64,000 bases of DNA. It comes from Paenibacillus alvei (GTDB lineage: Bacteria > Bacillota > Bacilli > Paenibacillales > NBRC-103111). Within the stretch, counting starts at the first letter, position 1, and every line of letters begins with the position of its first letter. The translations under genes were made by a program, and so were the position numbers. The stretch spans positions 16,049 to 80,048 of the forward strand of contig CAMCVV010000004.1 of the NCBI GenBank assembly GCA_945881905.1, in the 5' to 3' direction. The notes below the pieces were generated by a model that was not told the DNA's origin, searched no databases, and saw nothing but the letters and a program-made list of their open reading frames with translations. Positions 1 to 9,676 of the stretch are shown here, one piece after another.

Positions 1-239
1 CAGAGAACCTAAATCCATGGATGCGCGACCATGTGATGGGTGCAATTTTGAATGCTAGAATGAATCGCAAACCGACTTTTTTTACATCCAATTATGAACT
101 CGACAGTCTGGAGAAACACTTCAGTTTCACCAATAAAGATGGCGATGAGAAGTTCAAAGGACAGCGGATTATGGATCGCATTCGCCCCTTTGTGGATGTG
201 GTTGTGGTAAAAGGCAGTAATCAACGGGGAACGGTATAA
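1..239 (+). CDS. dnaI: Primosomal protein DnaI, 3' end only (helicase loader)
   Basis: This is the C-terminal end of a protein whose beginning lies before the window; the frame is open from base 3 to the TAA at 237-239. The stretch around residues PTFFTSNYEL followed by LEKHFSF and a final RIMDRIRPF segment resembles the sensor end of the AAA+ domain of DnaI, which loads the replicative helicase DnaC onto DNA in Bacillales. The visible part has no Walker motifs, so the call rests on similarity of the C-terminal third alone. Position fits the dnaI side of the B. subtilis uvrC region only loosely, because in B. subtilis dnaI lies near thrS. Confidence 0.72.
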   Translation, partial: ENLNPWMRDHVMGAILNARMNRKPTFFTSNYELDSLEKHFSFTNKDGDEKFKGQRIMDRIRPFVDVVVVKGSNQRGTV

Positions 240-260
240 AAAACGATCACGCAACAAAAA

Positions 261-311
261 ATAAAACCACTCCCACTGAATACAACTTCATTTCAGTAAG
301 GAAGGTTTTAT
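261..311 (-). terminator. Hairpin between convergent dnaI and YqzM-like gene
   Basis: ATAAAACC (261-268) pairs with GGTTTTAT (304-311), and inside it ACTGAA (275-280) pairs with TTCAGT (292-297). Read on the minus strand the stem is followed by a run of T, so it should stop the small minus-strand gene; it may also slow readthrough from dnaI. Confidence 0.6.
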
Positions 312-323
312 ATATCGCAAAAG

Positions 324-470
324 TTAACCTTGGACTAGCTTGATAATTGTAGCGACGACTCCCATGAGTAACAAAACGCCAAAGAAACCACCGAACGCAA
401 CGCCAGTATCAATAAAATCATTACGGGGTTCTTCATTTACATGATGCTCGGGGTGTTGTGTTTCTTTCAT
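324..470 (-). CDS. YqzM-like small membrane protein, 48 aa
   Basis: A 48-residue gene with an excellent ribosome binding site (GGAGGA, 6 bases before the ATG at 470-468) and stop TAA at 326-324. The N-terminal 18 residues are hydrophilic with several His and Glu; the rest is one transmembrane segment (about residues 24-44) ending KLVQG. The pattern RNDFIDTGVAFGGFF...VVATIIKL resembles the B. subtilis YqzM family, a tiny protein of unknown function found near comE/lepA genes in other Bacillales. It stands alone, convergent with dnaI, with a hairpin at its end. Confidence 0.6.
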   Translation of the reverse strand: MKETQHPEHHVNEEPRNDFIDTGVAFGGFFGVLLLMGVVATIIKLVQG

Positions 471-611
471 ACCAGTTCCTCCTTACCCAAATCTGATGCA
501 AACCCGTAACTTCAGTATAAACAAAACCATAGAAGATTGTAAAGCGCAAGAAATTGAACGTCCTGTGACGAATGGGATATCGATTGAAAATAGGATCAAG
601 TGCCCGCGAGG

Positions 612-639
612 TTGTAAAACGTGTTTATTGTGGTATACT
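612..639 (+). promoter_or_regulatory. Sigma-A promoter for trxA
   Basis: TTGTAA (612-617), 16-base spacer, TATACT (634-639) preceded by TGG, i.e. an extended -10. It lies about 80 bases upstream of trxA. Confidence 0.6.
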
Positions 640-719
640 TTGTAGTATGAGGCTTAAGGTAACATATGCATAGTGATGAGGTTACATCGATAAGCATATG
701 ATCACAAGGAGGAGTAAGA

Positions 720-1034
720 ATGTCAATCGTTAATGTATCAGACGCATCCTTTAAGAATGAAGTTGAAGGTCAAGGAACAGTTCTTGTCGATTTTTGGGCA
801 CCATGGTGTGGTCCATGTAAAATGATAGCTCCTGTTCTTGAGGAATTAAATAAAGAAATAACTTCACTTAAGATTGCTAAATTAAATGTAGATGATAATC
901 CAGAATCCGCTTCACGGTTTGGTGTCATGAGTATTCCGACATTGATTTTATTCAAAGACGGTCAGCCTGTTGATAAAATGGTAGGCTTTCAATCCAAAGA
1001 TGCATTGAAAAATGTAGTCAATCGTCATCAATAA
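720..1034 (+). CDS. trxA: Thioredoxin
   Basis: A 104-residue protein of standard thioredoxin length. The redox motif WCGPC is at residues 29-33 inside FWAPWCGPC, and the cis-proline (SIPT, Pro73) that faces the active site is present. It reduces protein disulfides in the cytoplasm using electrons from thioredoxin reductase. The ribosome binding site AAGGAGG sits just upstream of the ATG. It has its own promoter (612-639) and is followed by a hairpin terminator, so it is probably a single-gene unit although uvrC follows in the same direction, as in B. subtilis. Confidence 0.97.
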   Translation: MSIVNVSDASFKNEVEGQGTVLVDFWAPWCGPCKMIAPVLEELNKEITSLKIAKLNVDDNPESASRFGVMSIPTLILFKDGQPVDKMVGFQSKDALKNVVNRHQ

Positions 1035-1060
1035 GGGTTCTGCTATCATTCATAAGAATT

Positions 1061-1104
1061 CCTTTTCTGCTGTGCTTCATACGCTAAGCTGAAAAGGTTT
1101 TTTT
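1061..1104 (+). terminator. Terminator after trxA
   Basis: CCTTTTC (1061-1067) pairs with GAAAAGG (1091-1097), extended by GCT/AGC after one mismatch, then seven T. Confidence 0.75.
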
Positions 1105-1138
1105 ATGCACATATACTGTTTCTATGGGGGTTAATGAT

Positions 1139-3016
1139 ATGAGTGATCATGTTCAAGAGGAATCATCTTGGAACGATCTCGAGAGGTTAAAGCATAAGCT
1201 CACGTTGCTTCCAGACAAATCAGGATGTTATTTAATGAAAAATAGTGAGGGTATCATCATTTATGTAGGTAAAGCAAAAATATTGAAGAATCGTGTACGC
1301 TCCTATTTCAGTGGGAGCCATAACGCAAAGACACAATTGCTGGTGAGTGAAATCAGGGATTTCGAGTACATCGTTACTTCGAGTAACATGGAAGCATTAA
1401 TTCTAGAATGTAATTTAATTAAACAATATTCACCTCGGTATAATGTTCTATTGAAAGATGATAAGACATTTCCATATATCAAAATCACCCATGAACAGCA
1501 TCCAAGACTAGAAATCACACGAAGGTTATTGAAAGATAAAGCGAAATATTTCGGTCCCTACCCAGATGCACATGCAGCACAACAAACAAAGAAGCTCTTA
1601 GATCGGATATATCCATTAAGAAAATGCAAAACGCTACCACATACCGTGTGCTTATACTATCATTTGGACCAATGCCTGGCACCTTGTATTCAGGACGTAT
1701 CGAAAGATACAAATGATCGATTGATCCATGAGATTTCGCGGTTTTTGCATGGAGGACATCAAGAAATTAAAAAAGAATTAAAAGCAAAAATGGAAGCTGC
1801 ATCAGAAGAGTTGAATTATGAACGTGCGAGAGAACTCCGAGATCAAATCCGTGATTTGGAAACCATCATGGAGAAGCAAAATATTTCAACATCAGATGCT
1901 GTTGATCGCGATGTATTCGGTTATATTGTGGATAAAGGTTGGATGAGTGTACATATTAATCATATGCGTCAAGGGAAATTAATCGAAAGACACGTATCCG
2001 TATTCCCTTATTATGGGCATCCCTATGATGACTTTATGACGTTCGTCACGCAAATGTACAGTGATCATCCCGCCATTCCCAGTGAGATCTTATTACCCGA
2101 AATCAAAGATGTTGATTATGAAGGTACCGCAGAAGAAGCAGAACTTGAAGAAACTGAAATAAAAACAAGTATTGAGTCTTGGTTACATGTGAAAGTTGGA
2201 TTTCCCAAACGAAGTATCAAAAAGCAAATGGTGCTTATGGCTCAAGAGAACGCATCTATGGCATTAGCTGAGAAATTCCGACTCTTAGAAAAAGATGAAG
2301 CGAAATCCAAGGTTGCCGTCATCAATTTAGCGCGTTGGCTAGGAACGGGGAAAGCTGATCGGATTGAAGCATTTGATAATTCCAACATTCAAGGCGTTCA
2401 CCCTGTATCTGCGATGATCGTATTTGTTCATGGAAAACCAGAAAAAAAATCATACCGTAAATATAAAATAAAAACAGTACAAGGCGCGAATGATTACGAA
2501 ACAATGCGTGAAGTCATCCGGCGAAGATATGAGAGAGCATTGCAAGAAAATCTGCTATTACCAGATTTAATCATGGTAGATGGGGGGAAAGGCCAGATCT
2601 CTGCTGCCACAGATGTGTTAGAAAATGAGCTAGGCTTATATATTCCTGTGTGTGGATTAGTGAAAGATGCAAAGCATCAGACCGCGAAGCTGATGATTGG
2701 GGAACCGCTAGAAACCATTGATTTACCTCGAGATAGTCAAGAATTTTATTTATTACAGAGAATTCAAGAAGAAGTGCACCGCTTTGCGATATCTTTTCAT
2801 CGGGAGATTCGCTCGAAGTCGATGGTTACATCTACATTAGACGCGATACCTGGAATCGGAGAGAAACGACGAAAGCTTCTTCTCAAGCATTTTGGTTCGC
2901 TCAAAAAAATAAAAGAAGCAAAATTTGAAGACTTTCGCCCTTTGGGTATTGGGGATCAGCTAGCACGAAATATTGTTCATTTCCTACAAGATGAGACAAA
3001 GAATTCTGTAGATTAA
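1139..3016 (+). CDS. uvrC: UvrABC excinuclease subunit C
   Basis: A 625-residue protein with the full UvrC layout: N-terminal GIY-YIG nuclease (GCYLM...IIYVGKAK, about residues 20-100) for the 3' incision, a UVR motif that contacts UvrB (about 205-240, [14 protein letters not shown]), the RNase H-like nuclease for the 5' incision ([11 protein letters not shown], about 380-540) and tandem helix-hairpin-helix elements near the end ([18 protein letters not shown]). It makes the two cuts in nucleotide excision repair. The ATG at 1139 is preferred over the in-frame ATG at 1124 because GGGGGTT stands 6 bases before it while nothing resembling a binding site precedes 1124. It lies directly after trxA, a conserved Bacillales order. 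Confidence 0.97.
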   Translation: MSDHVQEESSWNDLERLKHKLTLLPDKSGCYLMKNSEGIIIYVGKAKILKNRVRSYFSGSHNAKTQLLVSEIRDFEYIVTSSNMEALILECNLIKQYSPRYNVLLKDDKTFPYIKITHEQHPRLEITRRLLKDKAKYFGPYPDAHAAQQTKKLLDRIYPLRKCKTLPHTVCLYYHLDQCLAPCIQDVSKDTNDRLIHEISRFLHGGHQEIKKELKAKMEAASEELNYERARELRDQIRDLETIMEKQNISTSDAVDRDVFGYIVDKGWMSVHINHMRQGKLIERHVSVFPYYGHPYDDFMTFVTQMYSDHPAIPSEILLPEIKDVDYEGTAEEAELEETEIKTSIESWLHVKVGFPKRSIKKQMVLMAQENASMALAEKFRLLEKDEAKSKVAVINLARWLGTGKADRIEAFDNSNIQGVHPVSAMIVFVHGKPEKKSYRKYKIKTVQGANDYETMREVIRRRYERALQENLLLPDLIMVDGGKGQISAATDVLENELGLYIPVCGLVKDAKHQTAKLMIGEPLETIDLPRDSQEFYLLQRIQEEVHRFAISFHREIRSKSMVTSTLDAIPGIGEKRRKLLLKHFGSLKKIKEAKFEDFRPLGIGDQLARNIVHFLQDETKNSVD

Positions 3017-3093
3017 AACATTTTTATCATATATAATAAAAATCAATTGAATAGCTAACTTCGAAAGCTATTCCTTCGAAATCAAATTGCATT

Positions 3094-3119
3094 AGCATTG
3101 GGTTTCCCATGCTTTTTTT
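3094..3119 (+). terminator. Terminator after uvrC
   Basis: AGCAT-T-GGG pairs with CCC-ATGCT around a short TTT loop, one bulged base, followed by seven T. Confidence 0.6.
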
Positions 3120-3157
3120 GTATATAACCGATGTGAATGGATCAAGTAGGAGAAATG

Positions 3158-4510
3158 ATGAAAAAGTTTGTTAAATGGGAAAGATTCACACCACCACAAA
3201 TTCTGGTGCTAGGGTTTATCATGATTATTATGCTAGGGGCATTCCTGTTGATGCTTCCGATGTCATCCAACCCTGGTATGACGATAACTTTTGTAGATGC
3301 TTTGTTTACAGCGACTTCCGCTGCGTGTGTAACGGGTTTAGCTGTCGTGGATACGAGCTTGCAATTCAGCTTAATGGGACAAGTCATCATACTGATTTTG
3401 ATTCAAATTGGTGGAATAGGCTTCATGTCCATGGCGGCTGTATTTTTCTTTCTGGTGAAGAAAAAAATCACACTCAAAGAAAGACTATTATTACAAGAAT
3501 CCATGAGGCAAGGTGCGATGGAAGGCGTTGTCCGCTTAATCCGACGCGTTATATTTTTTTCCCTCACTGTTGAATTGATTGGCGCGATTTTGCTTGCGAT
3601 TCGATGGTCATTTGACTTCGGCTTGCGCAAAGCGATATTCCTGGGTATTTTCCATTCGATCTCATTGTTTAATAATGCAGGTTTTGATATATTTGGTCAA
3701 ATATCAGGACCGTTTAGTTCTTTTATGCGGTACACAAGCGATATATACGTCAATGCCATTGCGATTGTTCTCATTATTTTAGGCGGACTTGGATTTATTG
3801 TCATTTCAGAGCTCATGGACTATCCCAAAATTCGCAAGTTAACGTTGCATGCAAAAGTTGTCATTACGGCATCATTATTTCTTATTATTGTCGGTTCACT
3901 CGTTATTTTTATTTTTGAATTTACCAATCCTCGAACGCTTCAAGCAGAGAGTATGAGCGGTAGGTTTATCGCTTCTATCTTCCAATCGGTTTCATCGAGG
4001 ACTGTAGGCATGTACACGCTTGATTTTAGTGCGATGAGACAAGCTACTCAATTCTTCATCATCATTTTAATGTTCATCGGTGCTTCACCTGGGTCAACAG
4101 GAGGAGGGATTAAGACTACAAGTTTTACCATACTTATCGCTGCGATGATCGCGATGATACGTGGTAAAGAAGAGATCATAATTTTCCGGCATCGGTTAGC
4201 GAAAGATCTGATTACGAAAGCCATCACGCTTACCTTACTGTCCTTATTCGTTATTGTATTTGTTTCCATGGTCTTATCTACAACCGAAGACAAACAATTT
4301 CTCGTGATATTGTTTGAAGTGACCTCTGCTTTTGCTACATGTGGATTCAGCCTTGGATTAACTCCGCAATTATCCATGATCGGGAAAATTGTGATATGCC
4401 TGACGATGTTTGCAGGGAGATTAGGACCAATTACACTTGCATATGCACTACAACCTAAACAAGAAAAAGAATTATTCAGGTACCCTGAAGGGAAAATTAC
4501 AATCGGTTAG
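3158..4510 (+). CDS. ktrB: KtrB/TrkH-type potassium uptake channel subunit
   Basis: A 450-residue membrane protein of the SKT (Trk/Ktr/HKT) family: four M1-P-M2 repeats with P-loop filter segments such as SAACVTGLAV, SLFNNAGFD, GSTGGGIKT and ATCGFSLG. It forms the dimeric membrane channel for K+ (Na+-dependent in known Ktr systems). The chosen ATG (3158) has AGGAG five bases upstream; earlier in-frame ATGs at 3137 and 3155 have no or badly spaced sites. The next gene encodes its cytoplasmic regulator KtrA, so the two form a KtrAB unit. I looked for a c-di-AMP riboswitch in the 120-base leader and saw none. Confidence 0.9.
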   Translation: MKKFVKWERFTPPQILVLGFIMIIMLGAFLLMLPMSSNPGMTITFVDALFTATSAACVTGLAVVDTSLQFSLMGQVIILILIQIGGIGFMSMAAVFFFLVKKKITLKERLLLQESMRQGAMEGVVRLIRRVIFFSLTVELIGAILLAIRWSFDFGLRKAIFLGIFHSISLFNNAGFDIFGQISGPFSSFMRYTSDIYVNAIAIVLIILGGLGFIVISELMDYPKIRKLTLHAKVVITASLFLIIVGSLVIFIFEFTNPRTLQAESMSGRFIASIFQSVSSRTVGMYTLDFSAMRQATQFFIIILMFIGASPGSTGGGIKTTSFTILIAAMIAMIRGKEEIIIFRHRLAKDLITKAITLTLLSLFVIVFVSMVLSTTEDKQFLVILFEVTSAFATCGFSLGLTPQLSMIGKIVICLTMFAGRLGPITLAYALQPKQEKELFRYPEGKITIG

Positions 4511-4566
4511 AGATTAGACCAATTAAACACAGGTAATGACAATGGGATAGGGGAATATACGGAACA

Positions 4567-5223
4567 ATGAGAAACCAATACGCAGTCATCGGTTTAGGTA
4601 GATTTGGAGCAAGTGTCTCCCAAGAATTAATACATCTAGGGCATGAAGTACTCGGCATTGATAAATCCTTAGATGCTGTAGAGAGAATGAAAGATGTGTT
4701 AACACATACAGAAGTAGTTGATTGCACAGATGAATCCATGTTAAAAATGCTTGGAATTCGAAATTTTGATTGTGTCATCATAGCGATCGGAGGCGATATC
4801 CAAGCGTCTACCTTAGCAGCTATATCGATGAAAGAACTAGGTGTTAAACGCATTATAGCTAAAGCACTTACGGAACTTCATGGCAGGGTGTTACACAAAG
4901 TCGGAGTTGATCGAGTAATCTTTCCAGAGAAAGATATGGGTATTCGGTTAGCTCACCAACTTGTTGCTCCTAATTTACTTGATTATATCGAGCTTTCAGA
5001 TGAGTATAAAGTGTCAGAGCTGATTGTTCCACGAAAGCTTTCAGGTTATTCCATTCAAGAACTCGATCCGCGATCTGAATATGGTTGTTGTGTTGTAGCA
5101 ATGGATAAGAATCGAAGCATCATCATTTCACCGAAAATGACGGACGTAATGAACGAGAATGATAAATTGATCATGATTGGTAAGAAGCAAGATATCGAAC
5201 ATTTTGAACTCGATGTTTTTTGA
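4567..5223 (+). CDS. ktrA: Ktr potassium uptake regulator, RCK domain protein
   Basis: A 218-residue cytoplasmic protein with an N-terminal RCK_N nucleotide-binding fold (IGLGRFGASVSQEL, residues 6-19, plus the acidic end of beta-2, GIDKSLD) and a C-terminal RCK_C domain (about 135-218). KtrA octamer rings gate KtrB by binding ATP/ADP, and in Firmicutes the RCK_C part is a known c-di-AMP receptor. It lies 56 bases after ktrB on the same strand, with a weak AGGGGA about 11 bases before the ATG, so translation may depend partly on ktrB readthrough. Confidence 0.9.
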   Translation: MRNQYAVIGLGRFGASVSQELIHLGHEVLGIDKSLDAVERMKDVLTHTEVVDCTDESMLKMLGIRNFDCVIIAIGGDIQASTLAAISMKELGVKRIIAKALTELHGRVLHKVGVDRVIFPEKDMGIRLAHQLVAPNLLDYIELSDEYKVSELIVPRKLSGYSIQELDPRSEYGCCVVAMDKNRSIIISPKMTDVMNENDKLIMIGKKQDIEHFELDVF

Positions 5224-5234
5224 TATCTCAAGTG

Positions 5235-6125
5235 TTATTTGTGGAAATAATCCTTGGCTTTCTGTACGAATAGGGAAAGTAAGGGGAGACTTGACGTAGC
5301 TTCAGGATAGACAAGTGATGTGGTTCTCTTCGTTTGTTCGAGTTCCCAAATATTTCGAAAGGTAAAATCATTATTCATGACCAAGTCGGGTCTTAAGTAC
5401 GATTTTGGTAATAAAGTGGCGATTTGGCACGTAGATACGAGACGGATAATCGCTTCGAACGAATCGATTTCCATATGAACTTCAGGGAAAATCGAATAAC
5501 GTTGGAAAAGCTCATCCATTAAAACCCGATACCAAGTGCCTTTAGAGAAGAGGATCATAGGTAAATCATGTAAGTCTGTGATGGATAACGGTTCGTAGTT
5601 ATGAAAGGGATGACTTGTAGGCAAGACAAGCACTAGATGATCGTCAAATAAGGGTTCACAGATTAAACCCGCTGCATGTGTCGTTGATGCAATCAAGCCA
5701 ATATCCACTTTCTTTTCTTTAACTAAAGTTACAATTTCGTGTGTTTTCCCAGTTAATGCTTTAATTTCAGTGAGTGGATGTTCTTTGACGAACAGGGTGA
5801 TCAGATCTGGAAGTGTAGCTTGTAGCGTCGTGAGGCTAGCTCCAATAGTGATTGTTGTATATTTTTCTTCAGCTTGATAGCCTTTGATCGCAAGATGAAG
5901 TTTGCGGTCTAATTGACGAAGTTCTACAACATGCGCGTAGCAAATGTGCCCTACTTTGGTAAGTTCTAATCGTTTCCCGATACGTTTAAAAAGCTCAACA
6001 CCTAATTCTTCTTCGAGTTTCATGATTTTCCGTGATAAAGCGGGTTGGGAAATATTGAGCAACTTCGATGCACGGTTTAAACTGGATTGCTCAACGACAC
6101 TTGCAAAAACCTCCATATGATCCAC
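5235..6125 (-). CDS. LysR-family transcriptional regulator (divergent from sdhCAB)
   Basis: A 296-residue LysR regulator: winged helix-turn-helix at residues 1-60 (SSLNRASKLLNISQPALSRKI) and a periplasmic-binding-like effector domain (about 90-290). It starts at GTG with AAGGAG about 10 bases upstream. It is transcribed away from sdhC with a 228-base shared promoter region containing a perfect palindrome at 6151-6164, the layout of a LysR protein that controls itself and its divergent neighbour. Control of succinate dehydrogenase is inferred from position only; the effector is unknown. Confidence 0.85.
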   Translation of the reverse strand: MDHMEVFASVVEQSSLNRASKLLNISQPALSRKIMKLEEELGVELFKRIGKRLELTKVGHICYAHVVELRQLDRKLHLAIKGYQAEEKYTTITIGASLTTLQATLPDLITLFVKEHPLTEIKALTGKTHEIVTLVKEKKVDIGLIASTTHAAGLICEPLFDDHLVLVLPTSHPFHNYEPLSITDLHDLPMILFSKGTWYRVLMDELFQRYSIFPEVHMEIDSFEAIIRLVSTCQIATLLPKSYLRPDLVMNNDFTFRNIWELEQTKRTTSLVYPEATSSLPLLSLFVQKAKDYFHK

Positions 6126-6150
6126 ACGTATGATTCTCCTTCGTTATGTT

Positions 6151-6164
6151 TTTGCATATGCAAA
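6151..6164. promoter_or_regulatory. Perfect 14-bp palindrome, likely LysR operator
   Basis: TTTGCATATGCAAA is fully self-complementary and contains the T-N11-A pattern of LysR boxes. It lies 26 bases upstream of the LysR start codon and about 190 bases before sdhC. Confidence 0.5.
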
Positions 6165-6353
6165 TATGTTATAAAGGTATATAAAGAATACGCACTTCCA
6201 TTATAAGCAAAAAAAAGTTAAAATAAAAGTAATGATATGTAAATATATATTTTTTTAAGGTATGGAGAGAGGTAAAGGGGATACTTACTTCCTTAAGTTA
6301 AAGAAGGATCATGGCTTACGTCAACTGTATATCTATAAAACGAGGGGAAGGAA

Positions 6354-7019
6354 ATGAATGTTATGAAAGGCAATTCATATTATTTTCGTAAATTACACTC
6401 ATTGCTTGGTGTTATTCCAGTAGGATTCTTTCTTGTTGAACATTTATTGACGAATTATAAAGCATTAGACGGGCCTGCTGCTTTCATTGAGCAAGTGTAT
6501 TGGTTGAACTCACTGCCATTGGTGTTGCTTTTAGAAATTGTGGGGATATGGTTACCGATTTCTTACCATGCTATTTATGGTCTATATGTCGCTTATCAAT
6601 CGAGAAATAATGCAGTGAGTTATAGTTATTTCCGCAATCAAATGTTTGTGTGGCAACGAATAACAGGTGTGGTCACCTTTATATTTATATGTTGGCATTT
6701 TTTCGATACACGTTTTCAAGTAGCTATAGGTAATATTGAACATGGAGATTTGGGAATGACGATGAATGGTATTGCTACAAATCCATTGATGTTTAGCCTT
6801 TATTTGATTGGTATTGTATCCTCTGTGTTTCATTTCAGTAATGGCATGTGGTCTTTCCTCGTAAGTTGGGGAATTACGATTGGTCCACGTGCACAAAAAA
6901 TATCTTCATTTGTGTGGATGGGTGTATTTGTGATTATGTCAGTCATGTTTATTATGTCACTTTCCGCATTTACAGGCACGGAATTTGAAGTACCACCGAT
7001 TGTGGAGCATGCTGGTTGA
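6354..7019 (+). CDS. sdhC: Succinate dehydrogenase cytochrome b558 subunit
   Basis: A 221-residue integral membrane protein with five hydrophobic segments, the architecture of the single-chain, two-haem Bacillus SdhC. His residues at the membrane faces (VEHLLTN, YHAIYGLY, CWHFFDTRF, FHFSNGMWSF) are the expected haem ligands. It anchors SdhA/SdhB to the membrane and passes electrons to menaquinone. ATG 6354 follows GAGGGGAAGG; a second ATG at 6363 is possible. It begins the sdhCAB operon: sdhA starts 19 bases later and sdhB one base after sdhA. Confidence 0.95.
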   Translation: MNVMKGNSYYFRKLHSLLGVIPVGFFLVEHLLTNYKALDGPAAFIEQVYWLNSLPLVLLLEIVGIWLPISYHAIYGLYVAYQSRNNAVSYSYFRNQMFVWQRITGVVTFIFICWHFFDTRFQVAIGNIEHGDLGMTMNGIATNPLMFSLYLIGIVSSVFHFSNGMWSFLVSWGITIGPRAQKISSFVWMGVFVIMSVMFIMSLSAFTGTEFEVPPIVEHAG

Positions 7020-7038
7020 GAAAGGAGGATGAAGAAGA

Positions 7039-8796
7039 ATGGCTAATTCAAAAATAATTGTTGTAGGCGGTGGATTGGCGGGCTTAATGGCAACCATCAA
7101 AGCTGCAGAAGCAGGAGTACATGTTCAGCTGTTTTCTATAGTCCCCGTAAAAAGATCACACTCCGTGTGCGCACAAGGGGGTATCAATGGTGCTGTAAAT
7201 ACGAAGGGTGAAGGTGACTCCACATGGCAACATTTTGATGATACGATATATGGCGGGGATTTTCTAGCTAATCAACCACCTGTAAAAGCGATGTGTGAAG
7301 CTGCGCCTGGAATCATTCATTTAATGGATCGTATGGGGGTTATGTTTAATCGCACACCGGAAGGACTATTGGATTTCCGGCGTTTCGGAGGTACGCAGTA
7401 TCATCGAACTGCATATGCAGGTGCTACAACGGGTCAACAACTATTATATGCACTTGATGAGCAAGTTCGCCGCTGGGAAACAGCAGGACTTGTAAGCAAG
7501 TTTGAACATTGGGAATTTTTGAGTGCTGTGATTGATGATGATCAAGTTTGTCGAGGGATTACTGCACAAGATTTACGCAACATGGAAATCATAACCTTCC
7601 CTGCGGATGCTGTCATTTTGGCAACGGGTGGGCCTGGTATTATTTTTGGGAAATCGACTAATTCGGTGATTAACACAGGTACAGCAGCAAGTGCTGTATA
7701 CCAGCAAGGCGTATATTATGCGAATGGTGAATTCATACAAATCCATCCAACGGCTATACCCGGGGATGATAAGCTTCGATTGATGTCTGAATCAGCTCGA
7801 GGTGAAGGCGGACGGATATGGACGTATAAGGATGGGAAACCTTGGTATTTCTTAGAAGAAAAATATCCAGCTTATGGAAATCTAGTCCCTCGAGATATCG
7901 CAACTCGTGAGATTTTCTCGATATGCGTAGATCAAAAGTTAGGGATTAACGGTGAAAATATGGTTTACTTGGATTTGTCACACAAAGATCCTAAAGAATT
8001 AGATATTAAACTTGGTGGTATTATAGAAATTTACGAGAAATTCATGGGCGATGACCCTCGTAAAATACCAATGAAAATCTTCCCTGCGGTTCACTATTCC
8101 ATGGGAGGGATGTGGGTCGATTATAATATGATGACGAATATTCCTGGATTATTTGCTGCCGGGGAATGTGAATATCAGCATCATGGAGCTAACCGTCTAG
8201 GAGCAAACTCACTGGTGTCTTCTATTTTTGATGGGATGGTTTCAGGTCCTAAAGCAGTTGAATACATTCGTGGACTTAAGAAATCTGCTGAAGATATGTC
8301 TTCTCAAGTATTCGAAAAAGAGAAGAAGCGAAATGTCCAACGTTATGAACAATTAATCAAAATGGATGGCAATGAAAATGCATATATGATTCATAAAGAA
8401 TTAGGGGAATGGATGACGAATAACATGACCGTTGTTCGCCATAATGACAGACTTCAGTCTACGATTGATAAAATTGTTGAACTGAAAGAAAGATTTCATC
8501 GCATTAACATGTCAGATTCTTCACAGTGGAGTAACCAAGCAGCTGCGTTTACTCGTCAATTATGGAATATGTTAGAGTTATCTCAAGCAATGACACAAGG
8601 AGCACTAGAACGTGATGAAACCCGAGGTGCACATTACAAACCTGAATTTCCTGAACGTAACGATGAGCTATTCCTCAAAACGACTAAAGTAAAATGGACG
8701 CCTGAGGGTCCTCTAATTGAATTTGAAGAAGTGGATACGTCACTTATCGTGCCGCGCAAACGCGACTATTCTTCTGACAAGAAAGGAGCTAATTGA
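7039..8796 (+). CDS. sdhA: Succinate dehydrogenase flavoprotein subunit
   Basis: A 585-residue flavoprotein. It has the FAD dinucleotide motif (VVGGGLAGLMA, residues 6-16), the SHSVCAQGGINGA segment that carries the histidine covalently linked to FAD, the substrate-site segment HPTAIPG and the HHGANRLGANSL segment with the catalytic arginine region. It oxidises succinate to fumarate in the TCA cycle on the cytoplasmic face of the membrane. An AAAGGAGG site precedes the ATG. Length and sequence agree with the Bacillus type that uses menaquinone. Confidence 0.97.
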   Translation: MANSKIIVVGGGLAGLMATIKAAEAGVHVQLFSIVPVKRSHSVCAQGGINGAVNTKGEGDSTWQHFDDTIYGGDFLANQPPVKAMCEAAPGIIHLMDRMGVMFNRTPEGLLDFRRFGGTQYHRTAYAGATTGQQLLYALDEQVRRWETAGLVSKFEHWEFLSAVIDDDQVCRGITAQDLRNMEIITFPADAVILATGGPGIIFGKSTNSVINTGTAASAVYQQGVYYANGEFIQIHPTAIPGDDKLRLMSESARGEGGRIWTYKDGKPWYFLEEKYPAYGNLVPRDIATREIFSICVDQKLGINGENMVYLDLSHKDPKELDIKLGGIIEIYEKFMGDDPRKIPMKIFPAVHYSMGGMWVDYNMMTNIPGLFAAGECEYQHHGANRLGANSLVSSIFDGMVSGPKAVEYIRGLKKSAEDMSSQVFEKEKKRNVQRYEQLIKMDGNENAYMIHKELGEWMTNNMTVVRHNDRLQSTIDKIVELKERFHRINMSDSSQWSNQAAAFTRQLWNMLELSQAMTQGALERDETRGAHYKPEFPERNDELFLKTTKVKWTPEGPLIEFEEVDTSLIVPRKRDYSSDKKGAN

Positions 8797-8797
8797 T

Positions 8798-9562
8798 ATG
8801 GCTGAAAAGAGTTCGGCGCAGAAAACAATTAAGTTTATTGTCACACGACAAGACAATCCTAATTCTAAGCCATATAAAGAAGAATTCGAAATTCCTTATC
8901 GTCCTAACATGAATGTCATCAGTTCACTTATGGAAGTACAACGAAACCCCAAACAAGCGAATGGAGAAGCTACATCACCTGTATGTTGGGATGCTAACTG
9001 TTTAGAAGAAGTATGTGGATCGTGTTCGATGGTCATCAATGGGAAACCTCGTCAAGCTTGCACAGCGCTTATCGACAAATTAGAGCAACCGATCAAGATT
9101 TCACCTATGTCTACTTTTCCGGTTGTACGTGATTTAGTGATTGATCGCGGACGTATGTTCAATGCGCTGAAGAAAGTGAAAGCATGGATACCTATTGATG
9201 GTACGTATGATTTAGGGCCCGGCCCACGTATGGCAGAAGCAAAGCGTCAGTGGGCATATGAATTGTCCAAGTGCATGACGTGTGGTGTTTGTTTAGAATC
9301 TTGCCCGAATGTAAATAGTAAAAGTGACTTTATTGGACCAGCAGCCATTTCTCAAGTAAGGCTTTTTAATGCTCATCCCACTGGGGAAATGAATAAAGAA
9401 GAGCGTCTAGATTCATTGATGTCTGATGGTGGTATAGAAGGCTGTGGAAACTCACAGAACTGTGTGAGATCTTGCCCCAAAGGAATACCATTAACGACTT
9501 CGATCGCTGCAATGAATGCCGAAACAACAGGACGATTATTCAAAAAATGGCTTGGCGTGTAA
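8798..9562 (+). CDS. sdhB: Succinate dehydrogenase iron-sulfur subunit
   Basis: A 254-residue electron-transfer subunit. The N-terminal ferredoxin domain has the [2Fe-2S] cysteines (CWDANCLEEVCGSC and a later C after GKPRQ); the C-terminal domain has CMTCGVCLESCP and CGNSQNCVRSCPKG for the [4Fe-4S] and [3Fe-4S] clusters. The ATG at 8798 is one base after the sdhA stop, with AAGGAG nine bases upstream, so the pair is translationally coupled. A strong terminator follows. Confidence 0.97.
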   Translation: MAEKSSAQKTIKFIVTRQDNPNSKPYKEEFEIPYRPNMNVISSLMEVQRNPKQANGEATSPVCWDANCLEEVCGSCSMVINGKPRQACTALIDKLEQPIKISPMSTFPVVRDLVIDRGRMFNALKKVKAWIPIDGTYDLGPGPRMAEAKRQWAYELSKCMTCGVCLESCPNVNSKSDFIGPAAISQVRLFNAHPTGEMNKEERLDSLMSDGGIEGCGNSQNCVRSCPKGIPLTTSIAAMNAETTGRLFKKWLGV

Positions 9563-9589
9563 TTCGTAGCTTTACACATTTCATAACGA

Positions 9590-9634
9590 AGGTTGTATTT
9601 CAAAATGGAAACATTTTGAAATACAACCTTTTTT
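9590..9634 (+). terminator. Strong terminator of the sdhCAB operon
   Basis: A perfect 17-bp stem: AGGTTGTATTTCAAAAT (9590-9606) and its complement (9613-9629) around a 6-base loop, followed by six T. Confidence 0.92.
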
Positions 9635-9676
9635 GAAAAGATAAAGAATCATCTCTATTTGTTCGCACTTCTCAAG

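Noticed and set aside
3017..3157. c-di-AMP (ydaO-type) riboswitch before ktrB
   Set aside because: The leader is too short after the uvrC terminator and lacks the conserved aptamer sequence blocks.
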